DNA of 64,000 bases, taken from assembly GCF_000703085.1 (NCBI RefSeq), contig NZ_JNLL01000001.1, positions 992,001 through 1,056,000 of the forward strand. Direction: 5' to 3'. Shown here piece after piece: positions 58,009 to 64,000 of this stretch. Both the position numbers and the translations under genes were made by a program. The notes under the pieces were generated by a model that ran no database searches, had not been told where the DNA came from, and saw only the letters and a program-made list of their open reading frames with translations. Each line of letters begins with the position of its first letter. Positions within the stretch are counted from its first letter, which is position 1. This DNA comes from Persephonella sp. KM09-Lau-8. GTDB taxonomy: Bacteria; Aquificota; Aquificia; Aquificales; Hydrogenothermaceae.

Positions 58009-60627
58009 TTACTCTCCTGACTTACTCCTTGCTTCGTTTAGTACTCTCTCCGCCTCCCTTATTCCCATTGCAGCAGCTTTTTCAAGGTCTGATATAGCTT
58101 TTCTATACTCTCCTTTTACATAATTACCATGTTCATAATAAAGTTTACCTCTTAAGTAATAGGCACGGGCATTGTTTGGATTATATTTTAATACCATTGA
58201 TAAATCATTTATAGCCTTTCTGTAGTCTTTTAGTTTTAGATAAGCAAGAGCCCTTATGTAGTAAACATTTTCATTTTTATATCCATTATTTATTGCTTTT
58301 GTTAGATATGTTATGGCTCTCAGATATTTCCCTTTGTCGTAATAAATTTTCCCCATATAGTAGTAGATTTCAGGATTTTTATATCCTGAGGATTCAGCTT
58401 TAAGTAAATATTTTAGAGCCTGATCATAGTTTTTTAGAGAGTAATAATATTTACCTTTTATATAGTAGGCAAGGGGTAGATTTTTACCCTGTTGTATCAA
58501 AAGGTCTGCATACTGATTTGCTTTTGATAAATTTCCGGTTTTTATGTAGATGATTGCCAGTTTGTTTATTATATCTGGGTCATTATTACTTTTTGCATAT
58601 TTTTCCAGATATGGAAGGGCTTTTTTGTAATTACCTGTTTTTAAATAAATCTGTCCAAGGTAATATATAATTTCTTTGTTGTTTGGATAGGCCTGTTTTG
58701 CTTTTTGTAGATATTTAAGAGCCAGATTATATGAACCCTGTTGGTAATATTTTTTACCAAGCAAAAGGTATAGCCTGTATATCTTAGGTTCTATTTTATC
58801 GGAAATAAGAGGATTTATTGCCATTGCTTTTTTGTAAAATTCTAAAGCATCATTATATTTACCTTGCTGGTAATACTGGTCGGCTATTTTTATATAGATT
58901 TGTGAAAGTCTGTCCCTCAGGTTTTTTCTTAAAGATGGTTCTATAGAGATTGCTTTTTGATAATGTCTTAGAGCAACGAAATAGTTTCCTTTTTTGTATT
59001 CTTTATTTGCCAGTTTAAGGTAAAGGGCTGCTTTCTTTGTCTTTGCTTCGGGAGATTTGAGGCGTTGATAATAGATTAAAGCAGATTTAGTGTCCCCTAA
59101 TTTTTCATAAATTCGTGCAATTTTAGGATATATTTTTGCTGGATTGTTTGTATATGCAAGAGCTTTTTTATAATAATTGAGAGCCTGTTTAAGATTTTTT
59201 CTCTCATAGTATTTTTCTGCTTTGCTTATATAAATTTTTGCTATTTTTGAGTTGATATCTTTTTTGAGCTCTGGATTTAGTTTTAAAGCCTGTAAATAAA
59301 GTTCTAAAGCTTTGTCATAATTTTTTTGGTTATAGTATATATCTGCTATAGCTTTTATAATTCGAGGATCTTTTTTAATCTGTTGTGCTTTTTCAAGATA
59401 ATTAAGGGCTTTTTCATATTCTTCAGCAGTAAGCAGATGGAAACTTAAGCTTTTATAAGCATTAAATAGTTTTTCTTTTACTTCAGGTAAATTTTGAATT
59501 TTTTCATAATAAGGAATAGCTTTATCGGTCTGGTTTTTTTTCATATATATATCCCCTGCAAGGAGCAAGGCGGAGGGATTATCAGGTTGCAGGTTTAATA
59601 CCTTATTTACCACTTCAAGGGCTTTATCTACCTCTCCTGTTTCATAAAGGATTTTGCCATATAAAAGAAGTGAAGGAATATGGTCTGGATTCAATCTCAG
59701 GGCTTTTTTAAGAAAAGATATTGCTTCCGGTATATCAATTCGGTTATATGCCTTTTTAGCGAGTATATAATAAACTTCAGGATCATTAATATTTTTCTTT
59801 TGGACTTCATCTATATCTATCTGTGAAAGCACAAAATCTAATTTATCTTCTAAATTTTTGCCTTGAATGTTTAGATTTTTTGCTTTAAGAAGTATGTCGA
59901 GAGCTTTTGAGTATTCTTCCATAGATATGTAGTCATCATATATTTTCATATAAATATCAAAGAGTTCTTTCTTCAAATCAGGATCAGGATATTTTTCAAG
60001 TCCAAGTAATTTTTCATAATAGTAAGCTACTTTTTTTAGATTTCCTTTTTCTTTATATTTTTCAGCGGCTGTTTTTGAGAGCTCTTTTATTTTTGCAATC
60101 AGTTTAGCTTTGAGCTCTTTCATATCTTTTTCATCTTTGAATGGGCTGCTATCTATTGTTTTTATGGCATCTTCATATATAGAGATATTATTTTCAATGT
60201 CTGAGATAGAATCGAAAAACTTAGCAGTTTTAAGGTATATTTCTATTTTTTGTTTTAATCTTCTTTTCTCTTTTAAAAGTTGCTCAAGTTTTCTTTCATT
60301 AATCCATTTACCCTGATAGTATATATATCCCTGGGCAACTTTTTGCATAATAGGATCAGAAGAAAGTCTATTTTTGAGATTGTTTATCTCATCCTGTTTA
60401 AATAATTTGAGGATTATAAGCTGATCATATCTTTTTAAAGCCCTATCAAAAAGTGATTTTGCTTTTTTATACTCTTTTTTTTGATAAGCTATTTCTGCTT
60501 GTTTCTCAAGATCTTTTGCAAGTTCGTAAATCTCTTTTTCCTGTAGAAAATAGATTCCAAGGTATATTAAACTGGCTGAAAATAAAAGAATTATCAGTAG
60601 TTTTATTTTCCCCCTCATAAAATTCAC
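58009..60627 (-). CDS. Giant tetratricopeptide-repeat protein, membrane-anchored
   Basis: 872 residues. One N-terminal hydrophobic helix (about 8-26) anchors an otherwise helical protein made of around 20 TPR units, for example YYQQGKYNDALEFYKKAM and YYSLKNYDQALKYLLKA. Adjacent units in the C-terminal half are close copies, suggesting recent internal duplication. I take GTG at 60627 (AGAGGT six bases upstream, overlapping the lipoprotein stop) rather than the ATG at 60618, which has no ribosome site. It probably works at the periplasmic face as a scaffold with the lipoprotein encoded just upstream. No partner can be named. Confidence 0.75.
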   Translation of the reverse strand: MNFMRGKIKLLIILLFSASLIYLGIYFLQEKEIYELAKDLEKQAEIAYQKKEYKKAKSLFDRALKRYDQLIILKLFKQDEINNLKNRLSSDPIMQKVAQGYIYYQGKWINERKLEQLLKEKRRLKQKIEIYLKTAKFFDSISDIENNISIYEDAIKTIDSSPFKDEKDMKELKAKLIAKIKELSKTAAEKYKEKGNLKKVAYYYEKLLGLEKYPDPDLKKELFDIYMKIYDDYISMEEYSKALDILLKAKNLNIQGKNLEDKLDFVLSQIDIDEVQKKNINDPEVYYILAKKAYNRIDIPEAISFLKKALRLNPDHIPSLLLYGKILYETGEVDKALEVVNKVLNLQPDNPSALLLAGDIYMKKNQTDKAIPYYEKIQNLPEVKEKLFNAYKSLSFHLLTAEEYEKALNYLEKAQQIKKDPRIIKAIADIYYNQKNYDKALELYLQALKLNPELKKDINSKIAKIYISKAEKYYERKNLKQALNYYKKALAYTNNPAKIYPKIARIYEKLGDTKSALIYYQRLKSPEAKTKKAALYLKLANKEYKKGNYFVALRHYQKAISIEPSLRKNLRDRLSQIYIKIADQYYQQGKYNDALEFYKKAMAINPLISDKIEPKIYRLYLLLGKKYYQQGSYNLALKYLQKAKQAYPNNKEIIYYLGQIYLKTGNYKKALPYLEKYAKSNNDPDIINKLAIIYIKTGNLSKANQYADLLIQQGKNLPLAYYIKGKYYYSLKNYDQALKYLLKAESSGYKNPEIYYYMGKIYYDKGKYLRAITYLTKAINNGYKNENVYYIRALAYLKLKDYRKAINDLSMVLKYNPNNARAYYLRGKLYYEHGNYVKGEYRKAISDLEKAAAMGIREAERVLNEARSKSGE

Positions 60628-61580
60628 TGCTTAACCTCTTCAAACTTTTTTTGATATATTTTCAGATATTTGTTTTTATTTTCTATGAATCTTTTTATCA
60701 CAGGAGAAAGTTCTGTCAGGATTTTTTTATCTTCCTCTTTTACTTCCATTGCTGTTGAGATCTCTTTACTTAAAGAAGCTTTTTTCCCTAAAAAGCTATA
60801 AAAATCATCAATATTAATTCTGATCAATGCTTTCAGGTTTTCTATAATTCTGAGATATGCGTATGTTCTTCCGTTACGTCTTGTCTCGTAATAACTAAAG
60901 TTTTCTCTAACTTCTTTTATTACATATCTATTTTTCTTCATATCACTAATTAATTGTCCAAATGCGTTGTCAAGCTCCTGGAAATAATCAAGAATATAGT
61001 CTTTATTTGTGAAAAATAACCAGGAGGCTTTTATACTCTTAAGGGTTTTTATATATTCCTTGAGCATTTTTTGTGTTACTTCAAATCTATGTATAACTTC
61101 TTCATCAAGTAAATTCTTCATATCTTTTGTTAAATAATCAAGTAATCTGTCTGTGTGTTCAAGTATCGCAAATATTTTTGAATCATTATTAATGAATATA
61201 TCTATTACTTCTGTATCTCCGGCTTTCATAGCCCAGTATAAAAAATATAAGAAATCTCTATGAAAGTTGACATAATTGGACAGGTATAGTCTTTCAAGAA
61301 TTTTTGCTGATTTAATATCTTTAGTTTGGTTATAGGCTAATGAGCAATATCTTATTGTTTTAAGTTTGTATTCATTCTGGAAATTTCTTATATAATCTTC
61401 CTTTAGATACTCTTCCTGATATTTTTTGTAATATTTTTCACAAAGAACCGGAAGAATTTGGGGATCTTTTTTCTTTTCATACAGGATTTCCAACTCATCA
61501 GTATCAAGGCTTTTATAATCAATGCAGGAATTTAAAACTACTGTGACACCTATAAGAAGAAGGATAATAAACTTTTTCAC
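60624..61580 (-). CDS. Helical lipoprotein paired with the giant TPR protein
   Basis: 318 residues. Signal peptide with lipobox VLNSC (C19), then an all-helical body rich in charged residues (LCEKYYKKYQEEYLKEDYIRN and later helices). Irregular TPR-like helix pairs are possible, but no family is recognised. GTG start with TAGGGA upstream. Its stop overlaps the TPR gene start by four bases, so the two are co-translated and likely interact in the periplasm. Confidence 0.7.
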   Translation of the reverse strand: MKKFIILLLIGVTVVLNSCIDYKSLDTDELEILYEKKKDPQILPVLCEKYYKKYQEEYLKEDYIRNFQNEYKLKTIRYCSLAYNQTKDIKSAKILERLYLSNYVNFHRDFLYFLYWAMKAGDTEVIDIFINNDSKIFAILEHTDRLLDYLTKDMKNLLDEEVIHRFEVTQKMLKEYIKTLKSIKASWLFFTNKDYILDYFQELDNAFGQLISDMKKNRYVIKEVRENFSYYETRRNGRTYAYLRIIENLKALIRINIDDFYSFLGKKASLSKEISTAMEVKEEDKKILTELSPVIKRFIENKNKYLKIYQKKFEEVKQ

Positions 61581-61618
61581 TTCCCTACCCCGTATTTATA
61601 AAGCTAATATAAATATAT

Positions 61619-61642
61619 TGTTTACTTACTTTAATGTAAACA
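61619..61642. repeat. TGTTTAC inverted repeat between PilZ and lipoprotein genes
   Basis: TGTTTAC (61619-61625) and GTAAACA (61636-61642) form a dyad with a 10-bp spacer in the 64-bp gap upstream of the lipoprotein gene. It may be an operator or a weak hairpin. Confidence 0.35.
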
Positions 61643-61644
61643 TT

Positions 61645-62682
61645 TTATCCAAACTTATTTTTTATTAACTCTCTCAATTTTTGTTGTTTTTTCTTTACAA
61701 ATTTAAGTATATATGATTCATCTGCTGGTTTAATATTTTTGAACTTTATACCATAGCAGATCGTATTTTTTCTCTCTACTATATTAACAACCTGACCATT
61801 TATTTTAAGTTTTTTTCCATCAAGTTCAAAGTCCATTTCAAGCTCCGTACCGATTCCTACACTTGCTGTTTTTCTCTTATCCTGTGGTATACATATTCTT
61901 ATCCCACCTGCACTTATATCTTTTCCTTCAAATATGATGATCTGAGGTTTTATTTCAGAGAGTATTTTAGTTTTTACAGGTATATCAATTTCCACTCTGG
62001 CATATTGCCTACGCTGTGTTCTTTTTAGATCTGCATGATGGGGAATTTGAAGTATTATTTTGCCGTTTTCATTTAGAATATCTTTAACTTCTCCTTCCAG
62101 TGTGTATATGGCATCATCCCTTCTAAGAAAGATTATTTTTACCCTTTTCCCTTTCAAATCAGGGGGAGAAGCCAAATCAATCATAAGCCAGTACATATAT
62201 TTTTCATCTTTATCATATAGGGAAACAGGGAATGTTTGATTTTGATAGTTGAGCCTACCCCCTTGAAATAGTTCAATGTCTTTGGTTGATGTAAGAGGAA
62301 CAAATGGTGGAACAAAATCAAAACCTAATTTTTTACGGCTTTCTTTGATTAATTCCTCATCATAATTGGAGTTTTCATTTACATATTGGTCTATCACTTT
62401 TTCAAAAGAGGCCTTTACTTCCAGTGATAAAAATGGATCCCTATTTAGTTTTTTGGAATACTTCCACAAAATATCTATTATTTTTTCTGATAAACCTTTT
62501 TCTTTTGCATTTTTATAAAAAAGTTTTTTTAGGAATCTGGCTTTTATTGTTTTTCTAAAATAGAGAATAGCTATGAAAATCAGGACTAAAAATAGAATTA
62601 TAAAAATCAAGAGAAGAATTTCTGTTATTTGCGTATCTGTTGCTGACTTAAAAGATTCAAGAGCTTTTAGTCTCTCGTCCAA
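61645..62682 (-). CDS. Membrane-anchored PilZ c-di-GMP receptor
   Basis: 345 residues. An N-terminal helix (about 20-42) is followed by a helical/coiled region (45-120), a YcgR-N-like barrel (about 125-215) and a PilZ domain. The c-di-GMP motifs RRQYAR (224-229) and DISAGG (255-260) are intact. It probably signals to motility, secretion or surface attachment. The start is TTG at 62682 with a weak AGGT upstream. It is the first gene of the minus-strand set leading to the lipoprotein and TPR protein, and it follows the glnA terminator. Confidence 0.85.
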   Translation of the reverse strand: MDERLKALESFKSATDTQITEILLLIFIILFLVLIFIAILYFRKTIKARFLKKLFYKNAKEKGLSEKIIDILWKYSKKLNRDPFLSLEVKASFEKVIDQYVNENSNYDEELIKESRKKLGFDFVPPFVPLTSTKDIELFQGGRLNYQNQTFPVSLYDKDEKYMYWLMIDLASPPDLKGKRVKIIFLRRDDAIYTLEGEVKDILNENGKIILQIPHHADLKRTQRRQYARVEIDIPVKTKILSEIKPQIIIFEGKDISAGGIRICIPQDKRKTASVGIGTELEMDFELDGKKLKINGQVVNIVERKNTICYGIKFKNIKPADESYILKFVKKKQQKLRELIKNKFG

Positions 62683-62690
62683 TTATTAAC

Positions 62691-62722
62691 CTAATAAAAG
62701 GGGGTAAAAACCCCCTTTTTTA
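62691..62722 (-). terminator. Terminator of glnA
   Basis: GGGGG-TTTTTA-CCCCC on the minus strand with an A-rich left flank and TTTTATTAG tract. Confidence 0.85.
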
Positions 62723-62725
62723 TTA

Positions 62726-64000
62726 TTAGATATCATAGTATAACTCAAATTCCTTAGGATGTGGAACAAGTCTGATGGCGTCAACTTCTTCCTGTTTTGT
62801 TTCAATCCACATGTTAATGAAGTCTTCGTCCATAACTCCGCCTTTTGTGAGGAATTCCATATCTTCTTTGAGGGCATCAATTGCTTCCTGGAGAGAAGCT
62901 GGAGTTGATGGAACATTTGCAAGCTCTTCTGGTGGAAGAGAGTAAATGTCTTTATCTAATGGTTCACCTGGGTGGATTTGGTTTTCGATACCATCAATTG
63001 CAGCCATTAAAAGTGCAACAAATGCAAGGTATGGGTTTGAAGATGCATCTGGAAATCTTACTTCAATTCTTTTGGCTTTTGGAGATGCTGAACCCATAGG
63101 TATTCTTATAGCAGCAGACCTGTTTCTTGCAGAGTAAGCAAGTCTTACTGGAGCTTCAAATCCTGGAACAAGTCTGTGGTAAGAGTTAGTTGTTGGGTTT
63201 GTGAATGCTGCAATAGCTTTTCCGTGTTTGATAATACCACCAATTGCGTAAAGTGCTATTTCAGAAAGGCCTGCATACTGGTCTCCTGCAAACTGGTTTT
63301 CACCATCTTTCCAGATAGAGAAGTGTGTATGCATACCAGAACCGTTATCACCTGCAATTGGCTTTGGAAGGAATGTTACATATTTTCCATGTCTGTATCC
63401 TACATTTCTGAGAACATATTTGTATTTGAGAACGTTGTCACCAGTTGTTACAAGGTCAGAAAATCTAAAGTTAATTTCACCCTGTCCAGCTGTTCCAACT
63501 TCGTGGTGTTCCCTTTCTACTGTGATACCAACTTCTTCAAGTGTTTTTACCATATCTCTTCTGATGTCAAACATCTTATCTAATGGTGGAACAGGGAAAT
63601 ATCCTCTTTTGTAAGGTGTTTTATATCCAAGGTTAGGCATTTCTTCTCTGCCTGTGTTCCACCAACCTTCAATAGAGTCTACTTCATAGTAAGAGTGGTT
63701 TGGACCATTGCTGAATTTGATATCGTCAAAGATAAAGAATTCTGCTTCAGGTCCAAAGTAAGCAATATCTCCAATACCTGTTGATTTGAGGAATTCAATA
63801 GCTTTTTTAGCTATCTGTCTTGGGTCTCTGTTGTATGGCTCTCTTGTGATAGGGTCAACAACATCACAGATTAATGATACTGTTGGGTCAGAGATAAATG
63901 GGTCAATAAATGCAGATTTTGGGTCAGGTATCAGGAGCATGTCTGATTCCTGAATGCCTTTCCAACCTCTAATTGAAGAACCATCAAATGGAATTCCATT
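62726..64000 (-). CDS. glnA: Glutamine synthetase type I, N-terminus cut off by window
   Basis: About 425 codons visible; the gene enters from beyond the window edge (the last bases read [13 protein letters not shown]... in frame, so the true start is upstream). Catalytic segments are [11 protein letters not shown], the NRSAAIRIP arginine loop, and [15 protein letters not shown]. The [10 protein letters not shown] segment keeps the tyrosine adenylylated by GlnE in GSI-beta enzymes. It makes glutamine from glutamate, ammonia and ATP. Nitrogen-responsive regulation cannot be judged, because the promoter is outside. Confidence 0.95.
   Translation of the reverse strand, partial: NGIPFDGSSIRGWKGIQESDMLLIPDPKSAFIDPFISDPTVSLICDVVDPITREPYNRDPRQIAKKAIEFLKSTGIGDIAYFGPEAEFFIFDDIKFSNGPNHSYYEVDSIEGWWNTGREEMPNLGYKTPYKRGYFPVPPLDKMFDIRRDMVKTLEEVGITVEREHHEVGTAGQGEINFRFSDLVTTGDNVLKYKYVLRNVGYRHGKYVTFLPKPIAGDNGSGMHTHFSIWKDGENQFAGDQYAGLSEIALYAIGGIIKHGKAIAAFTNPTTNSYHRLVPGFEAPVRLAYSARNRSAAIRIPMGSASPKAKRIEVRFPDASSNPYLAFVALLMAAIDGIENQIHPGEPLDKDIYSLPPEELANVPSTPASLQEAIDALKEDMEFLTKGGVMDEDFINMWIETKQEEVDAIRLVPHPKEFELYYDI

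Noticed and set aside
58009-60627. TPR repeats considered as a DNA tandem repeat or CRISPR-like array
   Set aside because: The periodicity is at the protein level (34-residue units) with diverged codons; there are no identical direct repeats with spacers.
62881-63614. Plus-strand frames opposite glnA
   Set aside because: Entirely antisense to a highly conserved gene; coding on the minus strand explains the open frames.

Overview
The window is bacterial, AT-rich and very gene-dense, with a mostly Lys/Glu/Ile-rich proteome. Together these point to a thermophilic, chemolithotrophic member of the Aquificota, most likely Hydrogenothermaceae (Persephonella-like): an archaeal-type 3-dehydroquinate synthase II, a futalosine-pathway-type prenyltransferase (MqnP-like), a sulfide:quinone oxidoreductase, QueH, MoaA and a polar-type flagellar set. 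This taxonomic call is an inference from gene content; no rRNA gene lies in the window. I see no tRNA, rRNA, CRISPR array or intact insertion sequence.

Layout. 1-4372 (minus): 3'-truncated MlaD-type MCE protein, DHQ synthase II, UbiE-like methyltransferase and cysS. 4448-8978 (plus): tightly packed zinc-ribbon protein, HyuA, DUF3592 membrane protein, HyuB. 8968-10832: secreted cyclophilin, RadC, FAS1-domain protein. 11014-16865: two large lipoproteins and a GT-C glycosyltransferase. 16852-18965 (minus): fabZ, mqnP-like, HAD phosphatase. 19049-21417 (plus): HtrA/DegP protease, nadD, clpS. 21454-23032 (minus): sqr and a 42-residue small protein. 23178-33672 is a flagellar island: a degenerate glycosyltransferase (minus), two glycosyltransferases, flagellin, flaG, fliD, fliS, a FliT-position gene (plus), and flgK-flgL (minus). 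33736-41243 (minus): small membrane protein, DUF4143 ATPase, CusABC-like RND efflux operon with a small Cys/His leader protein. 41298-46303: corA (minus), then HNH-HTH-RHH protein, queH, rodZ-like, ogg2, rsmG (plus). 46423-50166 (plus): moaA and three envelope glycosyltransferases. 50143-53416: O-methyltransferase (minus), RHH/RelE toxin-antitoxin pair, uvrB. 53461-55428: stand-alone CZB zinc-binding protein, two unlisted small genes and an OprB-like porin. 55454-62682 (minus): MFS transporter, COG2112 kinase-like protein, LOG-family protein, giant TPR protein, lipoprotein and PilZ protein. 62726-64000 (minus): glnA, truncated by the window end.

The most informative signals are regulatory. 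Four close matches to the flagellar sigma-28 promoter (TAAA-N15-GCCGATAA) precede flagellin, flgK, flgL and an otherwise unannotated 44-residue membrane peptide at 53976, which suggests a new small member of the flagellar regulon. At flagellin, the sigma-28 -10 element is also the exact complement of the flagellin Shine-Dalgarno. Read-through mRNA from the upstream glycosyltransferase would therefore fold shut, while sigma-28 mRNA starts beyond the inhibitory arm.

The FAS1 gene (10353) and the MFS gene (56662), 46 kb apart, share one promoter/operator/RBS block. The porin at 54433 has an FNR/CRP-shaped palindrome placed at -41.5 relative to a TATCAT -10. sqr has a perfect 24-bp dyad at its predicted transcription start.
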